Shown here: positions 1 through 8,528 of the stretch, in pieces
Numbering within the stretch: position 1 is the stretch's first letter
Layout of the letters: every line of letters begins with the position of its first letter
Origin: Mucilaginibacter sp.
Lineage (GTDB): Bacteria; Bacteroidota; Bacteroidia; Sphingobacteriales; Sphingobacteriaceae
Length of the DNA: 64,000 bases
Assembly: GCA_030445275.1 (NCBI GenBank)
Contig: JAUCSE010000086.1
Coordinates: 25,020-89,019, forward strand
Reading direction: 5' to 3'
Notes under the pieces: generated by a model
The model's input: only the letters and a program-made list of their open reading frames with translations
Database searches by the model: none
Told to the model about the DNA's origin: nothing
Position numbers and translations under genes: made by a program

Positions 1-841
1 TGTTCTCTTCCAGTTCTTCAGCAGTTCTTATTCCTAACAAATGATTTAACAGGCCTGTATCGTAAAAATATAATTTAGGGCTTTTGATCAAACGCTTATT
101 GAAGTTTTGATGGTAAGGCTGTAAAAGAAATATAATGTAACTGCTTTCGAGTATAGATAGCCATGATTTGGCTGTGTTATGAGAAATGTCACATTCATTC
201 GCTAAAGCGCTGAAGTTTAACAATTGCCCTGCACGCCCCGCACACAAACCTAAAAATGTCCGAAAAAGTTTCAAATCCCTGATATTCATTAATTCTGTTA
301 CATCTTTTTCTATATAGGTTTGAATGTAATTGGCGTAAAAAACAACAGGGTCAATATCCCTGTCGAAAATAGCCGGGTAAAAGCCCTTAATGCTGGTTTG
401 GGTATAGGAATCTGCTAATAAGCCACCACGCTTTAATTCGGTAAAGTCCAAAGGGAGTAATTTGAATAGGGCTACCCTGCCGGCCAGGGTTTGAGTAATA
501 CTATTTAACAAATGGAAGTTTTGTGAGCCTGATAGAATGTATTGTCCCATTATTTTGGATTCATCAACCCTGCTCTGTATATAAGAGAATAAAGCAGGAG
601 CCCGCTGCACCTCATCCAAAATAACTTTCTGATCATATTGATTCAAAAAAGCAACAGGATCTTCTAATGCGAATGAACGTGTATTTGGATTTTCCAATGT
701 TACATAACGGTAATCACTAAAAAGCTCTTTTAACAAGGTTGTCTTACCTGATTGCCGGGGACCAGTAACAGCTAAAACAGGAAATTTTGTTTGTTGGGCC
801 TTAATAATAGGTGCTATCTGTCTTTGTATAAATTTGCTCAT
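1..841 (-). CDS. AAA ATPase with DUF4143-type C-terminal domain, partial (runs off left edge)
   Basis: The first 280 residues are present and the C-terminus lies outside the window. A Walker A motif GPRQSGKTT is at about residues 27-35, a Walker B segment KVILDEVQ at about 72-79, and ILSGSQN follows as a sensor-like strand. A helical C-terminal part containing YIEKDV and a winged-helix-like stretch is typical of AAA_14/DUF4143 proteins. These are common orphan ATPases of Bacteroidota with poorly known function, sometimes considered toxin-antitoxin-like or accessory. The ATG at 841 is chosen because the Walker A spacing fits the family. Three direct repeats lie just upstream and may be its operator. 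The family assignment is firm; the cellular role is unknown. Confidence 0.85.
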   Translation of the reverse strand, partial: MSKFIQRQIAPIIKAQQTKFPVLAVTGPRQSGKTTLLKELFSDYRYVTLENPNTRSFALEDPVAFLNQYDQKVILDEVQRAPALFSYIQSRVDESKIMGQYILSGSQNFHLLNSITQTLAGRVALFKLLPLDFTELKRGGLLADSYTQTSIKGFYPAIFDRDIDPVVFYANYIQTYIEKDVTELMNIRDLKLFRTFLGLCAGRAGQLLNFSALANECDISHNTAKSWLSILESSYIIFLLQPYHQNFNKRLIKSPKLYFYDTGLLNHLLGIRTAEELEEN

Positions 842-864
842 CTCTTATGAAATTACAGACAAAT

Positions 865-923
865 TTACAATTTACATAATACAAACTTACAATTTACATA
901 AGCTTAATTGACAATATACATGA
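865..923. repeat. Three direct repeats with 22-bp period upstream of the ATPase
   Basis: TTACAATTTACATAA occurs exactly at 865-879 and 887-901, and a 12-of-15 match TGACAATATACATGA lies at 909-923. The period is exactly 22 bp, about two helical turns, so a protein would see all three on one DNA face. The array begins 24 bp upstream of the ATPase start codon and may be an operator. Confidence 0.6.
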
Positions 924-1073
924 AAACAAAAGACTTCTGTAGATAATCTACGTTATATTATTAGCCCCTCTTCGCCAATTTTGGTTTGACCATTTTCATT
1001 ATAAACCCCTCTTTACGATGAAGTATAGAGGAATTTTTATTGCCTGGTATACCTATTAAGTAGAACTGATCCT

Positions 1074-1289
1074 CTACTTCCGGTACTGAGTGGTTCTGCC
1101 TGTTTCAATTTTCAGCAAATCTGTAAGGTAACGCCGTGAAATATGGAGTTGATCTGCCAGATAAGCCACACTTGGCAATCCTTTATCAAGCAGACTGCTG
1201 CGGGGAATTGCTGCTAAATTATCGACGGAGACTGACCAGAATGTAGGCAGTTCTGCATCAAGAATTTTAGACGGCATATACGGTTCCAC
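1074..1289 (-). pseudogene. Remnant of an AraC-family regulator (HTH part)
   Basis: A 71-codon reading frame contains a segment resembling the first helix-turn-helix of AraC/XylS regulators: GLPSVAYLADQLHIS, then YLTDLLKIETGRT. The frame stops where the second helix-turn-helix should begin, and no sensor domain lies upstream. Its N-terminal codons run into an unrelated remnant on the opposite strand. It is therefore read as a broken gene fragment and not a functional protein. The family call rests on this one motif. Confidence 0.5.
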
Positions 1290-1522
1290 AGGAAACGCGG
1301 TTACACCCGGCGCAGGTTGATATTGAACAACGTAACGTTGCCGTGAATGAAAGCAGCAAACGTTCGCAGCTATTCAATTTCGCCAAGGAGGATGCCGTAC
1401 CCGACCTCGATTTGAATGAAGTGATCTGGAAATCAGTAAAAGGGGAAGGCTCCGTAATGCCGGCACCCAAGCGCAGTGCCTTTGTTATCCTCGAAAAGAA
1501 AAAGAAAGATGATGATGATTAA
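1271..1522 (+). pseudogene. 3' end fragment of a large gene, possibly a YncE/phosphoesterase-type protein
   Basis: This frame is open from a TAG at 1268 to the TAA at 1520-1522 and has no plausible start. It ends in a highly acidic tail after AFVILEKKKK. The stretch NFAKEDAVPDLDLNEVIWK, followed by a segment with MPAPKRSAF, recalls the C-terminus of Bacteroidota beta-propeller/alkaline-phosphatase-like proteins, but that is from memory of the family and is weak. The 5' part is absent, so this is a truncated remnant that abuts the AraC remnant on the other strand. Confidence 0.4.
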
Positions 1523-1579
1523 GCCTGGGCTGTTTGCCTTGTTTAAATGAAGTAGCAATTGATGAAGCGTTGAGATTAT

Positions 1580-2338
1580 TTAAAACCTTCTGCCTATAAT
1601 GATTTTGATAATGGCCTTATCTGCATTTTGTGTAAAACCATAACCTATGCCCCCATTAAATTCCCATTGTGGGTCAACATTCAGATCTGTTGCTACAAAT
1701 AACTGATGATCCTGCTGTTTGAAAGCGTCATAATGAAAAAAGGGGCCGGTACTACCATAATATTCTAATCCGAGGGCAACAACTTTAGTTACGTCATAGC
1801 TGCCTTTAACATTGGGAGAAAAGGTGAATCCCCGGTTTTCATCCGGACCCTTGAAGCTTTTCTCCAGTGTTGGGTTAACGGAAATATATAATTTATTCCA
1901 TTTTTTATCTACTATCGGTCTTATTTCTAACGTGCTGGTATTTGCAGAGAATTCACTTTTCTGAAAACCAAATTCGGTTGAAATACTCACACCCACAGGC
2001 CAGTTCCAACTCGGTGGTGCAGCAACCCTGGGCCGGATATGAGAGCCTATATAAGCCGAGCGACCGGCATCGCCGATGGAATTAAAAAAATAGAAACCGG
2101 TTTCGAACCAGGTGGTCCAGCCATGGGTTATCTCAATCGTTTCATGTTCTACGTGGTTTGTCGGAAGCTCGCCATTAGCGACTGTCTTGCTTCCATTTAG
2201 GGTAAAGTTACTGTGCAGTTCAACCATGGTTTTACCCATTTCAACTGTTTCAGAACCATAAACCTGAATCTCGTAATTGTCCTGTGCTTTAAGATTAAGA
2301 GAAAAAAAAGTAAGAATAAGCAAGCATATATATTTCAT
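1580..2338 (-). CDS. Putative outer-membrane beta-barrel protein
   Basis: A 252-residue protein with a cleavable signal peptide (about 1-18, ending LKAQ). The mature part has alternating aromatic/polar strands such as YISVNPTLEKSF and WEFNGGIGYGF and ends in a basic-aromatic GRRF. That pattern suits a small beta-barrel that ends in the outer membrane. No catalytic motif is seen. It may be related to the transporter-like barrels found beside two-component systems, but the substrate is unknown. It is transcribed in the same direction as the kinase/regulator pair upstream, separated by about 150 bp, so co-expression is possible but not shown. Confidence 0.6.
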   Translation of the reverse strand: MKYICLLILTFFSLNLKAQDNYEIQVYGSETVEMGKTMVELHSNFTLNGSKTVANGELPTNHVEHETIEITHGWTTWFETGFYFFNSIGDAGRSAYIGSHIRPRVAAPPSWNWPVGVSISTEFGFQKSEFSANTSTLEIRPIVDKKWNKLYISVNPTLEKSFKGPDENRGFTFSPNVKGSYDVTKVVALGLEYYGSTGPFFHYDAFKQQDHQLFVATDLNVDPQWEFNGGIGYGFTQNADKAIIKIIIGRRF

Positions 2339-2489
2339 TGATATTCGGTTTTAAAACGCATGCAAATCGCATTCGCCCTAAAACTATTGTGGTAATCTGA
2401 AGCAAAATTGTAGTTAGTCGCTAAATTTCAATTGTATAATAAAAGTGACAAAACAGGAACATAATAATCGGTGATCGGTGACAGTCTTC

Positions 2490-3740
2490 TTAAAACGAGA
2501 GGGCAAAAGTGTGCCATCCAGATTCATATTGGTAGCGAATAGTATAGTCGTAATGCTGGGAGATATTTTTAACCAATGTTAATCCAAGGCCTGTGCCTTG
2601 TGATTCTTTACCTTTTTGAAAACGCTCAAAAATCAGTTGCTCATCTAAGGGATAGATAGCGCCTGTATTTTTAATGAATAATTGATCTCTATTCAATTCG
2701 ATAATAATAACGCCGTCGGGGTTATTGTGCCTGATCGCATTACTGAAGAGGTTATTTAATAAGATATCAATCAGGTATTTACTGGCGAGCACCTGCTTGG
2801 GTTGTAGGTTGTGCTCAAACGAAAGGTCTTTAGTTTGCATCAGTTCCTGAAACTGCAGCATTTTTTCAGACAGTACAACCTCCAGATTAATTGACTCGTT
2901 ATCGGTAATCAGTTTATTTTCCAGTTTGGCCAGCAATAATAACGATTGGTTAAGCCGGCTGGATTTATTGATCGAGCTGTAAATGTCCGTGATCTGTGCC
3001 AGCTGTTCTGCATTTAATGTTTCATCCTGGATCAGCGTATCCAACTTTGTCGTGACAACTGCCAGCGGTGTCATCATTTCATGGGAGGCATTCTCCGTAA
3101 ATTCCTTCAGGTTCAAATAATCATGGGTTACCCTTAAAGACATCTCCCTAATAGCTTCGTTCAGTTCAGCAAATTCCTCCACCTTGCTTGGTTTTCCTTT
3201 AAACTGGTCAACATCGGAGATATTGAATTGCTTGATCTCTTTCAATGTTAACTGAAATGGTTTCCAGAGCCCGTTGAGCATATACTTATTGGTGATAAAA
3301 AGTACCGAAAGCAAGCCTGCTAGCAGGGCCAGGGTAATAATGGTAATAATCTCTATAAGGTATTTTTGGCCTGCCCTGGAAATGGTGATAACCACTTTGT
3401 AATTTGTATCCTTTAATTTGACCAAGTCTTCAACTGCACGTCCGGCCTCCTTCTGCTGCTCCTTGGGGTTAAAATAGGCGGTATCAAAAAAACGTTTTTG
3501 TAATTCCCGTTCATTGGTTCTGATAAACACTGCATGATCTTTGTCAAGGTCATACTGTTGAGGGTCCTGATTACTGCTCCTTACATACTCTTCTGCTTCT
3601 GTCAATTGCTGCTGGAGTCCTTGGTCCAACTGTTGCTGGGCAATGTAATTAATAGCAAAAAAATAGATGACAGCCCCGGTCAGTAAGACGGTCAAGGTAA
3701 TGTAAATACTCGTCCTGGTATAATGTGCCGATAATTTCAT
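2490..3740 (-). CDS. Sensor histidine kinase
   Basis: A 416-residue membrane kinase. Transmembrane segments lie at about 11-32 and 128-150 and flank a periplasmic loop of about 95 residues, probably the sensing region. The dimerisation/phosphoacceptor motif ENASHEMMTPL places the phosphorylated histidine at 220. The ATP-binding domain shows the N-box NLFSNAIRHNN and a G-box GTGLGLTLVK. Its stop codon is followed by no clear partner, but its start overlaps the stop of the response regulator by one base, so the two are translated together. The signal is unknown. Confidence 0.93.
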   Translation of the reverse strand: MKLSAHYTRTSIYITLTVLLTGAVIYFFAINYIAQQQLDQGLQQQLTEAEEYVRSSNQDPQQYDLDKDHAVFIRTNERELQKRFFDTAYFNPKEQQKEAGRAVEDLVKLKDTNYKVVITISRAGQKYLIEIITIITLALLAGLLSVLFITNKYMLNGLWKPFQLTLKEIKQFNISDVDQFKGKPSKVEEFAELNEAIREMSLRVTHDYLNLKEFTENASHEMMTPLAVVTTKLDTLIQDETLNAEQLAQITDIYSSINKSSRLNQSLLLLAKLENKLITDNESINLEVVLSEKMLQFQELMQTKDLSFEHNLQPKQVLASKYLIDILLNNLFSNAIRHNNPDGVIIIELNRDQLFIKNTGAIYPLDEQLIFERFQKGKESQGTGLGLTLVKNISQHYDYTIRYQYESGWHTFALSF

Positions 3741-4414
3741 TAACCTATAAATTTATAACCAATCCCATAAATGGAAGTTAAATAGTCTTTACCACCTGCA
3801 TCCAATAACTTCCTGCGCAGGTTTTTGACATGCGTATAAATAAAATCAAAGTTATCATGCATATCCATCTCATCGCCCCATAGGTGCTCGGCAATGGCAT
3901 TTTTGGAGATAACCTTACCCTTATTGGCAATAAAATACAATAACATATCATATTCCTTCCTGGTCAGGATAATAGCTATTTCATTAACTTCAACCGTCCG
4001 GCCCTGTACATCGATAGCAATCTCGTTAAATATTAACTTATTGTTGGTATTTAAAGCCTTTCGGCGATAAACTGCCATTAGGCGTGCCTTGAGTTCTGCT
4101 AAATGAAAAGGTTTGGTCAGGTAGTCGTCAGCCCCAACATCCAGTCCCTTTAATTTATCCTCCAGGGAGTTTCTGGCAGATATGATCAATACCCCTTCGT
4201 TCTTCTGATTGGTTCGAAGGTACTCCAGCACATCGAACCCTTCTCCGTCGGGCAGCCCGATATCCAGCAAAACACAATCATAGTCATAGTCTGATAGTTT
4301 CTGTAGCGCAGGATTAAGCGCGCTACAACTCTCACAGATATTGCCATCCACATTCAAATAGTTTGTGATGTTCTCACGTAAACCTTGCTCGTCTTCTATT
4401 ACCAGGATTTTCAA
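3740..4414 (-). CDS. OmpR/PhoB-family response regulator
   Basis: A 224-residue regulator. The receiver domain (about 1-115) has acidic residues near position 8, the phosphoacceptor Asp51 in VLLDIGLPDG and the conserved Lys101 in LTKPF. The C-terminal winged helix (about 130-222) carries LTRKEYDMLLYF and YGIGYKF. It is the first gene of the pair with the histidine kinase, which it overlaps by one base. It probably binds DNA as a dimer after phosphorylation by that kinase; targets are not visible, though the outer-membrane protein and the divergent cytochrome gene are natural candidates. Confidence 0.93.
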   Translation of the reverse strand: MKILVIEDEQGLRENITNYLNVDGNICESCSALNPALQKLSDYDYDCVLLDIGLPDGEGFDVLEYLRTNQKNEGVLIISARNSLEDKLKGLDVGADDYLTKPFHLAELKARLMAVYRRKALNTNNKLIFNEIAIDVQGRTVEVNEIAIILTRKEYDMLLYFIANKGKVISKNAIAEHLWGDEMDMHDNFDFIYTHVKNLRRKLLDAGGKDYLTSIYGIGYKFIG

Positions 4415-4579
4415 AACTGCTTTTATTCAAATGTAAAACTCAAAATTGAAGATAACCTGAAGCTTACAGGCTTTATAAATTGGAAAGCAACATAGCAACT
4501 ACAGATTTACTTCATTTTCTTGCTATAATTTACAAACAATTGAATAAATGACCAAAAGCCGGTATTAATTAGAATCAAT

Positions 4580-5257
4580 ATGGCAATAATCGAACCTGTT
4601 CGTCCGGATATGCAATACCCGGAACATATCAAAAAATATTCGGCTTCACTGCGCCTATGGCACTGGGCTAACACCGTCGTTATTAGCGATTCACTGCTTA
4701 CCGTACTCATTAATTCAACCATTACCGATGAAAGACCAGTATCCACCCTGGTGAAAACAGAATTAAAGAACGCCGGTGCCACTGTAAACGATGAGCAGGC
4801 TGGTTCAATTGCGCATGCACTTGGCGATAGTGTTTGGAGCATACACATCTATTTTGGGTATGTATTAGTCGGGTTACTTCTATTCCGCTTAGTTCTTGAG
4901 TTTTTTCAGTTGGCCGACCAACAGTTCATCCGTAAAATGAAAAGCGCCTATTCTCAATTTCAAACCACGAAAAAGAACCGAGAGCTGGTCAAACATGAGC
5001 TTACCGTAAAAGCTATTTACGCTGTGTTTTATATTTTGCTCATAGTTATGGCTGTAACCGGTCTGTTTTTGGCATTTGAAGATCTGTTAGCGCCTTTCAA
5101 ATCTATCAGGCACAGCGTTAAAGAAGTTCATGGATTTTGTATGTACCTGATCCTTGCTTTCATCTTTGTTCATCTTGCCGGTGTCTTTTTAGCAGAACGT
5201 AAGATTAACAAAGGTATCGTTTCTGATATGATCAACGGCGGAGGAGATCATAAGTGA
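4580..5257 (+). CDS. Cytochrome b561-like membrane protein
   Basis: A 225-residue protein with an N-terminal RLWHW motif typical of bacterial cytochrome b561/Ni-hydrogenase cytochrome b subunits, and membrane segments at about 87-108, 146-168 and 186-206. Candidate haem ligands are His28, His89, His184 and His198, in the right membrane regions for two haems. Such proteins pass electrons between the quinone pool and periplasmic partners. The gene faces the DUF3570/DUF4266/ApbE cluster tail to tail and could supply electrons to that flavin-related system, but this is inference. The first predicted helix region (residues 28-45) is weakly hydrophobic, so the fold is less certain than the family. 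Confidence 0.75.
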   Translation: MAIIEPVRPDMQYPEHIKKYSASLRLWHWANTVVISDSLLTVLINSTITDERPVSTLVKTELKNAGATVNDEQAGSIAHALGDSVWSIHIYFGYVLVGLLLFRLVLEFFQLADQQFIRKMKSAYSQFQTTKKNRELVKHELTVKAIYAVFYILLIVMAVTGLFLAFEDLLAPFKSIRHSVKEVHGFCMYLILAFIFVHLAGVFLAERKINKGIVSDMINGGGDHK

Positions 5258-5287
5258 TCGTTTCCAGATGATAAGTTTAGTAAGAAA

Positions 5288-5319
5288 GCGATGATCAGAG
5301 CAGTAACTCTGATCATCGC
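5288..5319. terminator. Hairpin between convergent genes
   Basis: A perfect 13-bp stem (GCGATGATCAGAG) with a six-base loop lies between the converging cytochrome and DUF3570 genes. There is no long T-run, so it may stop transcription weakly from both sides or protect 3' ends. Confidence 0.55.
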
Positions 5320-5327
5320 CCGGTTAA

Positions 5328-6551
5328 CTATTTGAACTTCATAGCCAGGGTTACAATATTTGAATTCAATCCGGTAGAGCGCATATAATGGCCTGCCCTG
5401 ATCTCGAGTGAATTGAAATGCTGCCAGCCAAACACACCAGTTGGCGGAGATAACCTGATATTGGCCCCAACGAAATTACTGTGTAAGGTAGACAGATCAT
5501 AATCGCTGGTGTAATAGGTATCCGAAGGATTGTGTTGTCCATAAGGTGCAAAATAACGTGTGCCTTGCTGGTTATTATACCGGTAATAAGGACTTACTGA
5601 TACAAATGAAGTCAGCTTAATTGGTATTTCCACTTCGGCAGTATGTGCCCGGATGCCCCAGTTATCCATGTAATATCGGTAAAATGTCCTGATCACAAAA
5701 TGATCATCCAGGAAATAATTAAACCGCACCGCTATCGGGAGCTTATACCGGCTGCCCGGAAGGTTTTCTACCCGTTCAGATCCATCGGTAAAATAATCGC
5801 GCTGGTATTTCGTGGCCAGCAAACCGTGCTGATAGGAAGGCTCGATGATCAATAGGGCCTGTAATCGCGTAGTAAGTACCTGCGAAAGGGAGAACGAAGT
5901 ACTGAATGAATTGCGCGGACTATGATCAACCGGTCCACGTCCGTCACGGTCTGATCCTGAACCGTAGCCTGGCGGTCGCAGTTCCACGGGCAATATCACT
6001 TTCCAGGTATCCAGGAAAACCTGTCCCTTAAAATCAAACTGCGTATTCTTATCTTTCGATACCCTGGTCAAGTTCACACCAGCACCAAAAGACTGATAAT
6101 CGAACTCATGAGAATAAGAACCCGTTAGCCCGAAAGCGTTGCCGGTTTTGTCATTCGAAACCGTCCAGTTCAAGGATGGATAGACACGGGTATCCTGCCT
6201 GGAGGCGGAGGATATGCTGTTCGGGTCAATCTTGTCAGAAGAAGCCGAAGTATAATGATCCACACCCAGTTCAAATGTAAAAGTGTGCTTTTTACCACTG
6301 GCTCCATATTTTGATAACTGTAGATCAAAGGTATTGGCAAAGTCAGTCAGCTTTTCTGTACCGATACCGCCGGTAACTGCAGAATTGTTGCCATCCTGGT
6401 GATAGTAAGCCGAGATGATGTTGATCTCTTCAATTTTAAGTTTGCGGGCTTCATAATTACTGCTATCCTTAACCGGTAATGTTTTGGTTTGCGCATGTGA
6501 AGCAACTATCCCTAAATATAGGGCGGCGACACATAGGTATATTTTTCTCAT
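5328..6551 (-). CDS. DUF3570 outer-membrane protein
   Basis: A 407-residue protein with a signal peptide (about 1-20, ending SHAQ) and a long body of amphipathic strands (for example TFTFELGVDHYT and FVIRTFYRYYMDNWG). It ends in MKFK, as in many beta-barrels. It matches the DUF3570 family, whose members follow DUF4266 and ApbE genes in Bacteroidota and other Gram-negatives. It starts 15 bp after the DUF4266 lipoprotein gene. A role as the outer-membrane member of a flavin-dependent redox or export module is inferred from this order; no substrate is known. Confidence 0.85.
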   Translation of the reverse strand: MRKIYLCVAALYLGIVASHAQTKTLPVKDSSNYEARKLKIEEINIISAYYHQDGNNSAVTGGIGTEKLTDFANTFDLQLSKYGASGKKHTFTFELGVDHYTSASSDKIDPNSISSASRQDTRVYPSLNWTVSNDKTGNAFGLTGSYSHEFDYQSFGAGVNLTRVSKDKNTQFDFKGQVFLDTWKVILPVELRPPGYGSGSDRDGRGPVDHSPRNSFSTSFSLSQVLTTRLQALLIIEPSYQHGLLATKYQRDYFTDGSERVENLPGSRYKLPIAVRFNYFLDDHFVIRTFYRYYMDNWGIRAHTAEVEIPIKLTSFVSVSPYYRYNNQQGTRYFAPYGQHNPSDTYYTSDYDLSTLHSNFVGANIRLSPPTGVFGWQHFNSLEIRAGHYMRSTGLNSNIVTLAMKFK

Positions 6552-6566
6552 ATCAGTAACCTGCCT

Positions 6567-6794
6567 TTAGTTACATCCACAGCCGCCGCCACTTTTTCCG
6601 CCATTAGCCCCCGAGCCACCTTCACGGTACAGTTGAAAACTTTGCTCAAACTTTTGTGATTTACGGGCAGATAACTCCATTTCGGCGTCGTTCAACCTGT
6701 TCTTTTGATACGCTTTTACTGAAGCGCATGAGCTTAATCCAAGAGCCGGTATACTGCCGACCAGCAATAATTTAATCAGGGGTAATTTTTTCAT
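6567..6794 (-). CDS. DUF4266 small lipoprotein with Gly/Cys-rich tail
   Basis: A 75-residue protein with a lipoprotein signal: LGLSSC puts the lipidated cysteine at 23. The middle part is charged (KAYQKNRLNDAEMELS, then a short basic stretch) and the last 17 residues are glycine-rich and end in GGGCGCN. Within that tail lies Ser61-Gly62-Ala63-Asn64, which resembles the Ser/Thr-Gly-Ala core used by ApbE for covalent FMN attachment. The gene starts 3 bp after the ApbE gene, so the lipoprotein is a plausible ApbE substrate. The C-terminal CGC could bind a metal or form a disulfide. Membership in DUF4266 is clear; the chemistry is inferred. Confidence 0.85.
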   Translation of the reverse strand: MKKLPLIKLLLVGSIPALGLSSCASVKAYQKNRLNDAEMELSARKSQKFEQSFQLYREGGSGANGGKSGGGCGCN

Positions 6795-6797
6795 GTG

Positions 6798-7754
6798 TTA
6801 ATTTTTAACGTTAATGTTTTGGGAAGTGTAAAGCCGGTTATTATCGTCAATGATCACGCAGGCGAGCCCTTGTAATTGATTTACCAGATCGAGCCCAACA
6901 CGGATACCCATTACTGTTACAGGAGTGGCCATGGCATCAGCAAATTCGGCGCTGGGGCAAATGATGCTCACGCTTTTGATGCCGCTTACCGGCAGGCCGG
7001 TTTTAGGATCAATAGTATGAGAATATTTCTTTCCGTTGACGATAGCATACTTTTCATAATTGCCAGATGTAGCAATGGCCATATTGCTGATATTAAGCGT
7101 AGAAAACGGTGTCATTTGCTTGTCGGGGTCCGCAATAGCTATCGTCCAGGGACGGCCGTTGGGTTGTGTTCCCCAGGTGATTAGATCGCCAGCTGCGTTC
7201 ACTATCCCGCTGGCTACTCCATTTTGTTGCAAAATAACTTTAGCCCGGTCAGCCGCATAACCTTTGCCGATACCACCAAAGCCTATGCGCATACCTTTTT
7301 CCTTTAAAAACACAGTTATGTTAGCAGGATCAAGAATGACATTCCTGTAATTGATCAGTCCAACGGATCGCAGTGCGGTTTCAGCATCTGGCAACGCTTT
7401 CATATTGACATCAAAGTTCCAGAGGCTTTTATCTATCGAACCATAGGTAATATCGAATGCTCCCTGGGTCAGTTCCGATATTCTAAGGGAGCGTTCGACT
7501 AACTGGTAAACTTCGAAGTCAACCTTTATCGGCTTGATACCTGCGGCCGCATTGATCTGGTTGGTCTGACTGTTATCGTTGAAAGTCGTCAGTAGCTTTT
7601 CAATACGGCTGATCTCAACCACAGCTAAGTCAATACGGCTATTTGCCCATTCAGCGTCATCGCTAACCACGCTGATCTCGAACCTGTTTCCCATCAGCTT
7701 TAAGATTCGCTTATGCACGATTTGTGCTTTTTCTATCGTTTCAATGATTGGCAT
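6798..7754 (-). CDS. apbE: FAD:protein FMN transferase (ApbE)
   Basis: ApbE moves FMN from FAD onto a Ser/Thr of a target protein. From the chosen start (MPIIETIEK) the protein has 318 residues. It shows the FAD-binding GGIGKGYAADRAK at about 160-172, NAAGDL, ATSGNYEKY, the HTIDPKTGLPV loop and the metal-binding DAMATPVTVMG. A longer frame begins at 7799, but those codons overlap the thioredoxin gene by 59 bases and add no signal peptide. Unlike most periplasmic ApbE proteins, neither start gives an export signal, so it may act in the cytoplasm before its target is exported. It lies between thioredoxin and DUF4266 genes in one transcript. Confidence 0.92.
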   Translation of the reverse strand: MPIIETIEKAQIVHKRILKLMGNRFEISVVSDDAEWANSRIDLAVVEISRIEKLLTTFNDNSQTNQINAAAGIKPIKVDFEVYQLVERSLRISELTQGAFDITYGSIDKSLWNFDVNMKALPDAETALRSVGLINYRNVILDPANITVFLKEKGMRIGFGGIGKGYAADRAKVILQQNGVASGIVNAAGDLITWGTQPNGRPWTIAIADPDKQMTPFSTLNISNMAIATSGNYEKYAIVNGKKYSHTIDPKTGLPVSGIKSVSIICPSAEFADAMATPVTVMGIRVGLDLVNQLQGLACVIIDDNNRLYTSQNINVKN

Positions 7755-8178
7755 TTGCAAAAGGTTTGATCTGGCCGATAAACTGGTCGGGGGTTTCATC
7801 AGGGTATCCGTCCCATTCTTTTAATACTTTACCATGCTCATCAACCAGCAGAGTAAATGGAAACTTACCATCGGGATTATATTTGTCGGCCAAGGCCTCG
7901 TTCAGTTTGACCTGCTCTTTGCTCGGTTGATTTTTCTTTTGCCGGGGAAAATCGGCACGAACCAACACCAGGTGATCTGTAGCAAAATCATTGAATTTTT
8001 CTGATTCCAGGATTTCCTTCCTAAACCTTATGCATGGGCCACACCAATCGGATCCGGAGAAATTCACCAGGATTAGTTTATGTGCTGCTGCCGCTTCAAT
8101 TTGAGCTTTGTTAAAGTCGCCAAACCATATAGTGAGGTTGGTTGTAAATAGGAAAAGAAAGACAGTTAATAATTTCAT
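7741..8178 (-). CDS. Secreted thioredoxin-fold protein
   Basis: A 145-residue protein with an N-terminal hydrophobic signal (about 1-17) and one thioredoxin domain. The active site SDWCGPCIRF has Cys46 and Cys49. TLLVDEHGKVL supplies the usual strand, but the cis-proline in front of it is seen only as KFPFT. It opens the ApbE-DUF4266-DUF3570 cluster and overlaps the ApbE start by 14 bases. A sensible task is to keep the cysteine-rich tail of the DUF4266 lipoprotein reduced or correctly paired in the periplasm; this follows from context only. Confidence 0.88.
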   Translation of the reverse strand: MKLLTVFLFLFTTNLTIWFGDFNKAQIEAAAAHKLILVNFSGSDWCGPCIRFRKEILESEKFNDFATDHLVLVRADFPRQKKNQPSKEQVKLNEALADKYNPDGKFPFTLLVDEHGKVLKEWDGYPDETPDQFIGQIKPFANANH

Positions 8179-8528
8179 TTTTATCTATTTTTAAGAGATG
8201 CCCCTCAGCGATGTTCCAGTTAAAGTAGTTTGATATGCTGGAAGCTTATATATCACTTCAGGAACAATAATATCAGGAGATTCTGTAGTTGGCATGAAAT
8301 TGCCTTCATTTAACAGCTTTTAACAAGCTTTGCTTTAACAGATTCCGAGTAAAAAGCGTGTTAATAGAACGTTGATAAGATCTTACCGGTTATTTGGTAC
8401 TTTAAAATACATTGATCTCATGGCTATTTAAATAGTCAATTTATATACTACAGATTTGCTTCAAATTTGAGCCCTAACTTAGAATGGCTTTTAAGAACTC
8501 ATCTGTCCGCAGATAAGCAAAGAATCAG
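8179..8528. other. 350-bp gap, no gene recognised
   Basis: This AT-rich spacer separates the divergent thioredoxin and 89-residue genes. Several TTAACA-like strings occur around 8318-8345, but I see no strong hairpin, RNA gene or reading frame. Promoters for both genes must lie here; none fits TAnnTTTG well. Confidence 0.5.

Noticed and set aside
4507..4848. 113-codon frame opposite the cytochrome gene start
   Set aside because: Overlaps the RLWHW-containing gene and shows no family pattern.
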